Positions 25,121 to 32,731 of a DNA stretch of 38,003 nt are shown piece by piece (position 1 is the first letter of the stretch; every line of letters begins with the position of its first letter). Source of the DNA: Spirochaetales bacterium (GTDB lineage: Bacteria; Spirochaetota; Spirochaetia; DSM-2461); NCBI GenBank assembly GCA_016936115.1, contig JAFGPQ010000313.1:1-38003 (forward strand), written 5' to 3'. A program made the position numbers and the translations under genes. The notes beneath the pieces were generated by a model. That model was not told the DNA's origin, ran no database searches, and was given only the letters and a program-made list of their open reading frames with translations.

Positions 25121-25149
25121 TTGCCTAAGCGGAAGGCTCCCTGTATCAT
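25121..25149 (+). promoter_or_regulatory. Promoter of the methyltransferase gene, apparently leaderless
   Basis: TTGCCT (25121-25126), 17 bases, TATCAT (25144-25149), then 6 bases to the ATG at 25156. The predicted transcription start is the start codon itself. The promoter lies just past the alpha-galactosidase stop. Confidence 0.5.
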
Positions 25150-25155
25150 CGGGGT

Positions 25156-26040
25156 ATGTTAATCCCCGATGATCTGAAGCCTACTCCCGAACCCTCCCGT
25201 CTGCTGCACTGCCCCGGGGAGGGGAATATCGATTATTATCCACCCCTCGTCTTCGTGACCCTCTACCGGGAGTACTCCCGGGAAGAGCACCTTCGCATGG
25301 CGGAGAGGCTCGCGGAACTGTTTCCCGGCCACCCCCTGCTTATACAGGACCGGTCTGTAAGACCCTATGCGGCGGTGGCCCATCGGGGTGATATCCCCCG
25401 GGAGATGACCGTTACCGAGAATGGTCTTGATTACTACATCAATCCCCTGCGGGGGCAGAACCCGGGCTTTTTCATAGACATGCGGGAGGGCCGCCGCCGG
25501 GTAGGGGAGATCGTCCGGTCCTGGCCGGATTCGGAACCGGGCCGCGTGCTGAATCTCTTCGCCTATACCTGTTCCTTTTCCGTGGCCGCTCTGGCTGCCG
25601 GCGCTTCCCGGGTGGTGAATATCGATATGAACCGGAACTCCCTGGATATCGGGAAGCGGAATCACAGGCTGAATCACTCCCGCATCCCCGGGGGCTTCGG
25701 GACCCAGGCCCTGTTTCTGCCCCACGACATATTCAAATCCTTCGGCAAATTGCGAAAGGAGGGGCCCTACAGCCTCATAATCGCCGATCCGCCGCCCAGC
25801 CAGAAGGGAAGCTTCGATCTGAAAAGGGATTACCCCCGCCTTTTGCGCCGTCTGCCGGAGATGCTCACCCCCGACGGGCGTCTTTTATTAACCCTGAACG
25901 GTCCCGAGTGTAACTGGGAGGATTTCGAGGTTCTGGCAAAGGAGGAACTGCCCCTGTTTGATTTCAATAGAATAACTCCTCCCGAAGATTTTGCTCCCCG
26001 GGAAAAGGGCCGTGGGCTAAAGATTCTCCTGTCCCGGTGA
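25156..26040 (+). CDS. Class I SAM-dependent methyltransferase, RlmI/RlmK-like
   Basis: A 294-residue cytoplasmic protein. An N-terminal beta-rich region (about 1-105) leads to a Rossmann-like methyltransferase domain: SAM-binding motif I VLNLFAYTCSFSVAALAAGAS (about 130-150), the acidic end of beta-2 VVNIDMNRNSLDIGKRN, and motif IV IIADPPPSQKG. This arrangement is seen in the RlmI/RlmK (YcbY, YccW) rRNA methyltransferases and related proteins. A nucleic-acid substrate, perhaps 23S rRNA, is likely but unproven. It is probably transcribed on its own and converges with the flavin-reductase gene. Confidence 0.82.
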   Translation: MLIPDDLKPTPEPSRLLHCPGEGNIDYYPPLVFVTLYREYSREEHLRMAERLAELFPGHPLLIQDRSVRPYAAVAHRGDIPREMTVTENGLDYYINPLRGQNPGFFIDMREGRRRVGEIVRSWPDSEPGRVLNLFAYTCSFSVAALAAGASRVVNIDMNRNSLDIGKRNHRLNHSRIPGGFGTQALFLPHDIFKSFGKLRKEGPYSLIIADPPPSQKGSFDLKRDYPRLLRRLPEMLTPDGRLLLTLNGPECNWEDFEVLAKEELPLFDFNRITPPEDFAPREKGRGLKILLSR

Positions 26041-26070
26041 TTCGTCCCGGGCCGTCCCATAGAAAGCGAT

Positions 26071-26679
26071 TTAGAACACGTCAGCCAATCGCGAATGATG
26101 GATCTTTTCTCCGGTTCCGTAGAATTCGCAAAAGTTCATAATGAGCGGCTTCCACTTATCGGAATCAACATGATGTCTTTTTTCGGAACTTAAAAGCTTT
26201 TCTTCCATATGGGTTCGGATTATCTCGAGCTCAATACTTACGAGCTGCGAATCTTCTGACCCGAAATGATGTTCCCCCCTGACCAGTGCTTCAAGATGTA
26301 CAGGGCACTCCCTGGCCCTCGGAGGTGCAACCAGCTCCGATTTCATTTTGTTTAAGCCGGCCCGCTCAAATTTATTCGGTTCATATGTGAAATTCATCCT
26401 GGCTTTGTATTCCGGCATGGAAGAGCTTCCGGTCGTTAAGGCCAGTCGATCGACAACGTCCGCCATATTCGCGGAGGGCAGATTTAGGACGCATTGTTCT
26501 TCCCTCCGTAAATTCTCAACCGTTTGGGAGTGGGTTCCCATACCGATCATGCAGCTTTGCCCCAGCCACCAGATACATGAAATTGGTGCGAGGTTCGCTG
26601 AACCGTCTTCATTCAAGGTACTGATCAAGACGACGGGCGTGCCGAAATAGAGTATTTTGGGCTGTATGGTTTTGTGCAT
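26071..26679 (-). CDS. Flavin reductase-like (FMN-binding split barrel) protein
   Basis: A 202-residue cytoplasmic protein of the flavin-reductase-like split-barrel family: FGTPVVLISTLNEDGSANLAPISCIWWLG near the N-terminus, then GMGTHSQTVENLRREEQCVLNLPS, where the family binds the FMN phosphate and isoalloxazine, and RECPVHLEALV in the middle. Members either reduce flavins with NAD(P)H or act as small flavoproteins of unknown role. AGGAGG precedes the ATG. It is divergent from the alkylguanine-methyltransferase gene across a 159-base gap holding a 15-bp perfect inverted repeat. Codons are more AT-rich than in the sugar operons. Confidence 0.85.
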   Translation of the reverse strand: MHKTIQPKILYFGTPVVLISTLNEDGSANLAPISCIWWLGQSCMIGMGTHSQTVENLRREEQCVLNLPSANMADVVDRLALTTGSSSMPEYKARMNFTYEPNKFERAGLNKMKSELVAPPRARECPVHLEALVRGEHHFGSEDSQLVSIELEIIRTHMEEKLLSSEKRHHVDSDKWKPLIMNFCEFYGTGEKIHHSRLADVF

Positions 26680-26750
26680 TTGGTTCCTCCTGTATGAGAA
26701 CGATGCTTAATGTGATCTGCCTGAGTTTAATTCCCAGAACCCTTCGGCAA

Positions 26751-26792
26751 CAACCCGATTCTTGCGGACATGATAGAGCAAGAATCGGGTTG
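26751..26792. promoter_or_regulatory. 15-bp perfect inverted repeat between divergent genes, candidate operator
   Basis: CAACCCGATTCTTGC (26751-26765) and its exact complement GCAAGAATCGGGTTG (26778-26792) flank a 12-base centre. No T-run follows on either strand, arguing against a terminator. The right arm overlaps the -35 box of the promoter TTGAAA (26790-26795)-17-TACACT (26813-26818), which reads into the methyltransferase gene, so a regulator bound here would affect that promoter. Confidence 0.6.
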
Positions 26793-26818
26793 AAAGAGAT
26801 TCTGTTCACAATTACACT
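26790..26818 (+). promoter_or_regulatory. Promoter of the AraC-HTH/MGMT gene
   Basis: TTGAAA, 17 bases, TACACT; start expected near 26825, leaving a 14-base leader with GGGGGAG just before the ATG. The -35 box shares three bases with the inverted repeat. Confidence 0.5.
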
Positions 26819-26838
26819 GGCAGGTATCGGGGGAGTAT

Positions 26839-27669
26839 ATGACTCAGGTGGAACTGGATTATGAAAGAGTGAAAAAGTCCATTGAATATATATCGGAGAA
26901 TTATAGAGCTCAACCGGACTTAAACGAAATCGCCGAGCATGTTCATGTCAGTCCCTATCATTTTCAGAGACTGTTCATTCGCTGGGCCGGCGTCAGTCCC
27001 AAAAAATTTCTGCAATATGTAACTCTGGAGAAATCGAAGAGAAAGCTCGAAGCAAGCGGAAACCTCCTGGATGTCGCCTATGAAGTAGGACTTTCCGGCT
27101 CCGGCAGGCTTCATGATCTATATGTCAATATCGAGGGTATGACCCCTGGCCAGTATAGAGAAAATGGAACCGGTATAACAATCTTCTATGGTTTTTTCTC
27201 CGGGCCTTTCGGCAGGTTTTTACTGGCCGTAACATCAAACAATAAAATCTGCTCCCTTCAATTCGCGGATAATGAATTGAAAGTTGAAGAGGAGTTGAAA
27301 AGTCAATGGCATAACTCTACACTTATTCGAAACAAAGAGAGGATTCGGTCCATTGCGGAGGGGGTGTTCGATTTAAATGCTATGGACAATTTACAGATTT
27401 TGGCTAGGGGAACTCCCTTTCAGATAAAAGTATGGGAAGCTTTGTTGAAAATACCCTTCGGACAACTCTGCCACTATCAGGGAATCGCGGAAGCTATTCA
27501 GCAACCTTCTGCCATACAGGCGGTCGGCAGTGCCGTCGGCCGCAATCCCGTCGCTTATTTGATCCCCTGCCACCGGGTCATCAGAAAATCCGGAAACATC
27601 AGCCAGTATCACTGGGGAGAGACCAGAAAAAGGGCGATGATCGCCTGGGAATCATCCCATGATGAGTAA
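26839..27669 (+). CDS. AraC-HTH / methylated-DNA-protein cysteine methyltransferase fusion (Ada-like without the N-terminal domain)
   Basis: A 276-residue two-part protein. Residues about 8-105 form an AraC-type double HTH (LNEIAEHVHVSPYHFQRLFIRWAGVSPKKFLQ ... GSGRLHDLYVNIEGMTPGQY). Residues about 115-276 form an O6-alkylguanine transferase with the active-site motif IPCHRVI (Cys244) and GTPFQIKVWEALLKIPFG. It removes alkyl groups from O6-guanine and is probably also a DNA-binding regulator. Classical Ada has an N-terminal zinc/methylphosphotriester domain that switches it into an activator; it is absent here. What triggers regulation is therefore unclear. It is divergent from the flavin reductase, with a large inverted repeat at its promoter. 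Confidence 0.9.
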   Translation: MTQVELDYERVKKSIEYISENYRAQPDLNEIAEHVHVSPYHFQRLFIRWAGVSPKKFLQYVTLEKSKRKLEASGNLLDVAYEVGLSGSGRLHDLYVNIEGMTPGQYRENGTGITIFYGFFSGPFGRFLLAVTSNNKICSLQFADNELKVEEELKSQWHNSTLIRNKERIRSIAEGVFDLNAMDNLQILARGTPFQIKVWEALLKIPFGQLCHYQGIAEAIQQPSAIQAVGSAVGRNPVAYLIPCHRVIRKSGNISQYHWGETRKRAMIAWESSHDE

Positions 27670-27691
27670 AGAGCCAGGCGCCGAAGTCTAT

Positions 27692-27720
27692 TTGTTATTC
27701 TCTGTAAAAATATGTATACT
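27692..27720 (+). promoter_or_regulatory. Promoter of the YhcH/TabA-like gene
   Basis: TTGTTA (27692-27697), 17 bases, TATACT (27715-27720). Start near 27727 and a leader of about 19 bases containing GAGAGG. The preceding gene ends at 27669, so the promoter is intergenic. Confidence 0.6.
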
Positions 27721-27745
27721 CTGAAAAAATATCGAGAGGTTAACC

Positions 27746-28201
27746 ATGATCAAGGATACCATATCAAAAGGGCCGATTTATAGAAATCTGTCCCCCCGCA
27801 TCGCCCAGGCTCTGGAATTCCTGGCGGAGCAGAGTGTTGACGGCTTTGAAGAGAAGAGGGTCGAACTGGACAGTAAGAATCTTTTCGTTATGTACCAGAC
27901 CTATGATTCGGAAACCTTTCTGGCCCATCGCTACGAGAGCCACAAGAACTACATCGACATTCAGTATATTCTGGGTGGGACCGAAGTGATCCGGGTCGCC
28001 GATATCGAAGATCTCACGGTGGTTCAGGAGTATAATCCGGATAAGGATATCATGTTCTATGAAGCCACCGACGGCGGTGTGGATGTAAAGCTCAAGGCCG
28101 GTGATTTCGTCATCCTCTGGCCTCACGACGGGCATATGCCCAAGCTCGCCTGGAATACCCCGGAGACCGTTAGGAAAATCGTGGTGAAGATCAGGCTGTA
28201 G
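27746..28201 (+). CDS. YhcH/YjgK/YiaL (TabA-like) family protein
   Basis: A 151-residue cytoplasmic protein of typical family length. The cupin-like metal-site motifs are clear: AHRYESHKNYIDIQYILGG (about 58-76) and FVILWPHDGHMPKLAW (about 120-135), the latter matching the family's conserved PxDxHxP-like segment. Relatives are linked to metabolism of modified sugars such as sialic acid, and to biofilm control (TabA). No sialic-acid genes are nearby, so the role here is open. It has its own promoter. Its stop overlaps that of the convergent MFS gene by 11 bases. Confidence 0.9.
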   Translation: MIKDTISKGPIYRNLSPRIAQALEFLAEQSVDGFEEKRVELDSKNLFVMYQTYDSETFLAHRYESHKNYIDIQYILGGTEVIRVADIEDLTVVQEYNPDKDIMFYEATDGGVDVKLKAGDFVILWPHDGHMPKLAWNTPETVRKIVVKIRL

Positions 28202-29429
28202 CCGGTTTTCTGTCGAAGCGGTCGATAAGTCTCATTCCGAAGGCGGCGATGAGACAGACCGCCGCCGCCGTGTGCCATGTGACGGCGAAGGACGTGTTAT
28301 CGAGCAGATTGCCCAGCAGGACGGGTCCCGCCACATACCCCATACCCATGATGATGGGCAGGACAGAGCTCATTCTTCCCCGGTGGGAAGAGGGGGTTCG
28401 GCTCATGATGTAGGGCATGACGCTCACCGCTTCCATGATCTCTCCCAGAGTGAAAATCAGGACCGAAAGAAAGAAGGCCGCCCTGACGTCGATGAACCCC
28501 AGGAGGCCGAAGCCCAGGGTAAAGAGCAGTCCCGCATAGAAAATCTTTCTGATGTGGGTCTTCTTTCGGAAGAGATAGGTCAGGACGGGCGTCATGAGGA
28601 CTACGGTCAGGGCGTTGAAGCTTCCCAGCATGCCGTACAGGGCGGCGCCTTTACCGGGAAACCGGAACTCCGCGTGCAGGGGAATGAGGAATGTCCAGGA
28701 GGAGTAAAGAAAACGGTATCCCAGTGAAACCAGGGCGAAAACGAGAAGAAAGGGTCTTTCCAGAAGTATCTGAAAAATGGATTTGCTCGATTGGCCCTTT
28801 TCCCATTCGGCTCTTTTCTCCTCCTCTTCGCTGCTTTTGACCAGGAAAAGGGTTTCCGGGATCATAAAGAGGATTATCCCCACTCCCACAAGAGTGGTGA
28901 TCCCGTCTATGAGAAACATGAGGGAGAGGTGTTTTTCAAAAAGCAGCCCCGCCCAGATCTGGGCCACGGCGAAACCGAAATTAAAGCCCAGATAGTTCAG
29001 GGAGTAGGCGCCTTCCCTCTCGCCGTCATTGGTCAGATCCGCCGTCAGGGCGTCGTGGGAAGGTCCGGCCACGCCGTAACAGAAGCTGTTGAACATGATC
29101 AGGTACACCATTGTCATGGACGGCTCAAGGAACAGGCAGGCCAGGTAGCCAAAGGCGGCCAGTGTCTCTGAAAAGACGATAATGTTCTTTCTTCCTATTT
29201 TGTCGGAAAGTTTTCCCCCGATGAGGCTGGCCGGGGCCCACATGCTGCCGCTCAGGAAGATGTAGAAACCCGTTTCTCCCCCGGAAAGCCCGATTTTGCG
29301 GCTCAGCAGAAGTGTCAGGAAGGGATAAATCAGAGCTCCCATGGCATTGATTGTCTTGGAGATGACGATCAGGTATATCTCTTTGGGCAGATGCCGGTAG
29401 GGAAGCAACAGTTCCCTGGGGTGTTTCAT
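28191..29429 (-). CDS. Major facilitator superfamily transporter
   Basis: A 412-residue membrane protein with about twelve hydrophobic helices in two halves. The MFS loop 2-3 motif is visible as GGKLSDKIGRKNIIVFSETLAA (about 70-91), and a central cytoplasmic loop rich in charged residues (SSEEEEKRAEWEKGQSS, about 203-219) separates the halves. Drug-efflux and sugar-exporter families both share this outline, so the substrate is unknown. A promoter TTGACC-17-TATCCT ends 6 bases before the ATG, with no space for a separate ribosome site, suggesting a leaderless message. It converges with and overlaps the YhcH-like gene. Confidence 0.9.
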   Translation of the reverse strand: MKHPRELLLPYRHLPKEIYLIVISKTINAMGALIYPFLTLLLSRKIGLSGGETGFYIFLSGSMWAPASLIGGKLSDKIGRKNIIVFSETLAAFGYLACLFLEPSMTMVYLIMFNSFCYGVAGPSHDALTADLTNDGEREGAYSLNYLGFNFGFAVAQIWAGLLFEKHLSLMFLIDGITTLVGVGIILFMIPETLFLVKSSEEEEKRAEWEKGQSSKSIFQILLERPFLLVFALVSLGYRFLYSSWTFLIPLHAEFRFPGKGAALYGMLGSFNALTVVLMTPVLTYLFRKKTHIRKIFYAGLLFTLGFGLLGFIDVRAAFFLSVLIFTLGEIMEAVSVMPYIMSRTPSSHRGRMSSVLPIIMGMGYVAGPVLLGNLLDNTSFAVTWHTAAAVCLIAAFGMRLIDRFDRKPATA

Positions 29430-29435
29430 TCCTTC

Positions 29436-29464
29436 AGGATAAGTGAACCGTCATACGCGGTCAA
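29436..29464 (-). promoter_or_regulatory. Promoter of the MFS gene, apparently leaderless
   Basis: On the minus strand TTGACC, a 17-base spacer and TATCCT, followed by GAAGGA and then the ATG at 29429. The -35 is near consensus. The start of transcription should fall on or next to the start codon. Confidence 0.5.
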
Positions 29465-29494
29465 GGCGAATCTTCTTTTGGAAGAGAAGTTTCT

Positions 29495-30004
29495 CTATAG
29501 CCGTTTTTCATAACAGTGATATTCCCGGTGTCCTTCGGGCTTGTAGCCGAAATGGACAGCCCCCCGCATCACATAGCCCTTCTTTTCATAGAGGCCCACG
29601 GCGGCTCTGTTTTCGGGGAACGCATCAAGGCGCATAGCGGTGAATCCGTTTTTTCGGGCGTAATCCTCGCACTGGGCCAGGAGTATTTTTCCGTAGCCCC
29701 TGCCCTGGGTCAGGGGGGAGACGACGAGTCCGTGAATGACCAGAGGCTTCTCTTCGGTAAACAGCCAGGGGATGGCTTCCCACCCATCGGCCTGTACCGT
29801 ATTGAGCATGACAGCCCCGACCAGGGTTTCTTCGTCGTGAAAGAGAAACGTCTCCTCCCGGCCGATGCTGTCCACGAAGGTTTGCCTGTTGGGGTAAGCC
29901 TCGTTCCATTGAAAGATACCCCTCTCGTTCAGGGCATTGATACAGGACCGATAGAGATGCTCGATCTGCTCCAGATCCTGCGATGTCGCTTTTCGTAATC
30001 CCAT
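29495..30004 (-). CDS. GNAT-family N-acetyltransferase
   Basis: Only the last 169 residues of the 496-residue track frame are real. They start at MGLRKATSQDLEQIEHLYRS (30004), which has GGGAG 8 bases upstream; the rest lies antisense to the rhamnosidase gene. The acetyl-CoA-binding motif is LVVSPLTQGRGYGKILLAQCEDYARKNG (about 91-118), followed by the usual C-terminal MRLDAFPENRAAVGLYEKKGYVMRG. It transfers an acetyl group to an unknown amine. Its promoter (TTGTTT-17-TATACT, 30056-30028) lies in the gap before the divergent GH78 gene. The MFS gene follows on the same strand. Confidence 0.88.
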   Translation of the reverse strand: MGLRKATSQDLEQIEHLYRSCINALNERGIFQWNEAYPNRQTFVDSIGREETFLFHDEETLVGAVMLNTVQADGWEAIPWLFTEEKPLVIHGLVVSPLTQGRGYGKILLAQCEDYARKNGFTAMRLDAFPENRAAVGLYEKKGYVMRGAVHFGYKPEGHREYHCYEKRL

Positions 30005-30027
30005 GGGTGATTCTCCCTCTGGAAAAG

Positions 30028-30056
30028 AGTATAGGAAGCTTTTATTTTTTAAACAA
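30028..30056 (-). promoter_or_regulatory. Promoter of the GNAT gene
   Basis: On the minus strand TTGTTT (30056-30051), 17 bases and TATACT (30033-30028). The leader of about 18 bases contains the GGGAG ribosome site. Confidence 0.6.
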
Positions 30057-30097
30057 CCCGGCTGAATATCTGCTAGACTGGAAGGGGAGGTGACCCT

Positions 30098-31855
30098 ATG
30101 AATTCTAACAGCGATATGACAGCTAAGGCGCTTGTCCGGGAGACGATCCCGCCGGTTGATATCAAACCCCTTTCCGATGAATGTTTTTTCATTGATTTCG
30201 GAAAAGCCGCTTTCGGAACAATCCTCCTGAAATTCCCCTCCGTTCGGGAAGAGCGGGAAGTACGGATCCACCTGGGAGAATCCCTGGACGGAGAGGGTCG
30301 GTTGGAGCGGCATCCCCGGGGATCGATACTGTACCGGAGCATGGACCTGACTCTGCAGCCCGGCATCTGTGAATACACCCTGATCATCCCCCCCGATGAA
30401 CGGAACACGGGCCCCATGGCGATACCCATGCCCCCGGAGATCGGTGAGGTCATGCCCTTCCGGTACTGCGAACTGGAGAACTGTCCTTCCTCTGATTTTG
30501 CTATTGAGCAGCTGGCCGTGCACTACCCCTTTGATGATGAGGCCGCCCGATTCGGCTCCTCCGAGGAAACCCTGAATGCGGTCTGGGATATTTGCAAATA
30601 TACGATCAAGGCGACCCTTTTCTGCGGGCTCTATGTGGACGGGGACCGGGAGCGGATCCCCTACGAGGGAGACGCCTATCTGAATCAGCTCAGCCACTAC
30701 TGTGTAGATTGTGAGTATGCCGCCGCTCGGCTTAGCCAGGAGTACCTCTTCGACTGGCCCACATGGCCCACGGAGTGGCAGTTTCACACGGTATTCATGG
30801 CCTGGGCCGACTGGATGTACACGGGGGATCGGAAATTCCTGGAGCGCCATTACCCCCTGCTCAGAAAAAAAACTCTCGTGGAACTGGCCCGGGAGGATGG
30901 ACTCATCAGTACGGACTCGCCTAAGAAGACCCGGGAGTTTGAAGAGAGCCTGAATTTTTACCATGACAAATATATCTACGAACACGGGATGAGGGATCTG
31001 GTGGACTGGCCCCCCGGGTCATTCAACGATTCCGGAGTGGGGGAGCGGGACAACCATGAGATGATGCCGGTGAATACGGTGATCAATGCCTTCCACTACC
31101 GGACCCTGGTTCTCCTGTCCCGCATTGCCGACGCCCTCGGAAAGGCAGAGGATTGTTGCTTTTTCCGGGATAGGGCGGATCAGGTGAAAGAGTCCTTTCG
31201 TCGGGCGTTCCTGAATCGGGACAGGCAGATTTATATCGACGGTGAGGGATCGAACCACTCCTCGCTCCACAGCAATATGTATGCTCTGGCCTTCGGACTG
31301 GTCGATGAGACAGAAAGGGCAAGTGTCCTGGAATTCGTAAAATCCCGGGGGATGGCCTGCAGTGTGTACGGAGCCCAGTATCTGCTGGAAGCTCTCTATC
31401 GTTACGGGGAAGGGGTGTATGCCCTGTCGCTGATGACGGCGAAACATGATCGCAGCTGGTGGAATATGATTGCCTGCGGATCCACCATGACCCTGGAGGC
31501 CTGGGACTGGAAGTACAAGAATAACCTGGACTGGAACCACGCCTGGGGGGCGGCGCCGGCCAATATCATTCCCCGCTATCTCATGGGAATCCGGCCCCTG
31601 GCTCCGGGATATGCAAAGGTGCTGATCAAACCGCAGCCCGGATCTCTGGATTGGGCGGAATGTACCTGCCCCACCATGAAGGGGTCGGTCCGCGTTCGAT
31701 ATGAAAGGGAGGGGGAATCCTCTTTTCTTGTAACTGTATATATTCCGGAAGGATCAACGGGTCTTGCCGATTTGAGAAATCTGACAGGGAATGAGGCGTC
31801 CGTTTATGATGGCCTGACCCCGGGGAAACACCGCTTTCCCGGCAGATTGAGTTAA
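30098..31855 (+). CDS. GH78-type alpha-L-rhamnosidase-like glycoside hydrolase
   Basis: A 585-residue protein with the core of GH78: an N-terminal beta-sandwich (about 20-140), an (alpha/alpha)6 barrel (about 150-500) and a short C-terminal beta domain. The acid motif DGDRERIPYEGDAY (Glu185) matches the family's D-x-x-R-[DE]-R...GD element. The likely base Glu467 is in STMTLEAWDWKYKNNLDWNHAWG, a typical GH78 stretch. Many GH78 enzymes are longer because of extra N-terminal domains. There is no signal peptide, so it should act on imported rhamnosides or similar glycosides. A good ribosome site (GGGGAGG) precedes the ATG. The PaaX-like gene follows after 65 bases. Confidence 0.85.
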   Translation: MNSNSDMTAKALVRETIPPVDIKPLSDECFFIDFGKAAFGTILLKFPSVREEREVRIHLGESLDGEGRLERHPRGSILYRSMDLTLQPGICEYTLIIPPDERNTGPMAIPMPPEIGEVMPFRYCELENCPSSDFAIEQLAVHYPFDDEAARFGSSEETLNAVWDICKYTIKATLFCGLYVDGDRERIPYEGDAYLNQLSHYCVDCEYAAARLSQEYLFDWPTWPTEWQFHTVFMAWADWMYTGDRKFLERHYPLLRKKTLVELAREDGLISTDSPKKTREFEESLNFYHDKYIYEHGMRDLVDWPPGSFNDSGVGERDNHEMMPVNTVINAFHYRTLVLLSRIADALGKAEDCCFFRDRADQVKESFRRAFLNRDRQIYIDGEGSNHSSLHSNMYALAFGLVDETERASVLEFVKSRGMACSVYGAQYLLEALYRYGEGVYALSLMTAKHDRSWWNMIACGSTMTLEAWDWKYKNNLDWNHAWGAAPANIIPRYLMGIRPLAPGYAKVLIKPQPGSLDWAECTCPTMKGSVRVRYEREGESSFLVTVYIPEGSTGLADLRNLTGNEASVYDGLTPGKHRFPGRLS

Positions 31856-31871
31856 ATTCTCAGAGAGGATC

Positions 31872-31918
31872 TTGATCATAAATCACATTAATATTATCAT
31901 GATAAATATAGTGTGATT
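31872..31918. promoter_or_regulatory. Long dyad and overlapping promoter before the PaaX-like gene
   Basis: AATCACA (31881-31887) and TGTGATT (31912-31918) are exact inverted copies placed symmetrically, 6 bases each side, around the perfect 12-bp palindrome TTATCATGATAA (31894-31905). A promoter TTGATC (31872-31877)-17-TATCAT (31895-31900) is covered by the dyad. It ends 3 bases before the start codon, an ideal place for autorepression. Confidence 0.6.
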
Positions 31919-31920
31919 AT

Positions 31921-32709
31921 ATGAATGCCGGAGAACTGATTTTTGCTTTTTTCGCCTCCCTTCCCATCGGTGAGCTGACCTTTTCCCAAATTGCCAATCT
32001 CAGTCTGCCCTTCGGCGTAAAGGAGACATCTCTCAGGACCAGTCTGTCGAGAATGCATGAAAAAGGACTGCTTCAGATTGAAAAACGGGGACGCACCGCG
32101 GTTTACTCCTTTACAGAAAAGAGCCGGTCGGTCAGCGCCAACGTGTCCGCCGGATTCCGCTTAACCGCACCGGACGAATGGAACGGCCTTTTCTGGGGCA
32201 TCCTGTTCTCCCTTCCCGCTGCGGAAAAGGTAATCCGCCATAAGCTCAGAACGAAACTGGAAGCCTACCGCTACGCTCCCTGGATGCCGGGAATGTGGAT
32301 CCGGCCGGTGGGTGACAGGGAGAGGGATGGGCGGGACAGGGAAAGGATCCTTTATCCCGAATTCTGCCGTGTTATCGAATTCCGACCCGAAGGGGGATTT
32401 TCCGTCGAAGAAGCCGGCCGTCTCTGGAACCTGGGGGACAGGGCGTCTCACATGATCCGGGCTGCTTCCGGTCTGCAGGATGCCATGGATTCTCTTAGTC
32501 GCTTCTCCGCCGAAGAAGCCTTCGTCCAGAGGATGCTCAGGGGCGATGAACTGGTTAATGCCCTGGCCGCAGATCCCCTGCTTCCTGCTGGGCTACTGCC
32601 GCCTGACTGGCCGGCCGAACATCTCAAGCTGCTTTTCGGCAGGTGGAACAGATTGATCGAACCTAGAGCGAAAGAATTTTATGAGGATATCCTGAGAGAT
32701 TCGTCCTGA
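31921..32709 (+). CDS. PaaX-like transcriptional regulator
   Basis: A 262-residue protein with the PaaX layout: an N-terminal winged HTH (FSQIANLSLPFGVKETSLRTSLSRMHEKGLLQIEKRGRTAVYSFTE, about 22-66), a middle region, and a C-terminal domain with DPLLPAGLLPPDWPAEHLKLLF (about 221-242), very like the PaaX C-terminus. PaaX represses phenylacetate catabolism in E. coli, but no phenylacetate genes are here; in this setting it may control the adjacent glycosidase and unknown gene. No Shine-Dalgarno is visible before the ATG. A long dyad, probably its own operator, lies directly upstream. Confidence 0.8.
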   Translation: MNAGELIFAFFASLPIGELTFSQIANLSLPFGVKETSLRTSLSRMHEKGLLQIEKRGRTAVYSFTEKSRSVSANVSAGFRLTAPDEWNGLFWGILFSLPAAEKVIRHKLRTKLEAYRYAPWMPGMWIRPVGDRERDGRDRERILYPEFCRVIEFRPEGGFSVEEAGRLWNLGDRASHMIRAASGLQDAMDSLSRFSAEEAFVQRMLRGDELVNALAADPLLPAGLLPPDWPAEHLKLLFGRWNRLIEPRAKEFYEDILRDSS

Positions 32710-32731
32710 AATTATTTCCTGGGAGGAAACA

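Noticed and set aside
30005-30985. N-terminal extension of the GNAT frame
   Set aside because: It lies antisense to the GH78 gene; a ribosome site and normal GNAT start are at 30004.
31881-31918. CRP-like site (TCACA/TGTGA)
   Set aside because: The half-sites are in inverted order and 24 bases apart compared with a real CRP site, and a better explanation is a single large dyad centred on TTATCATGATAA.
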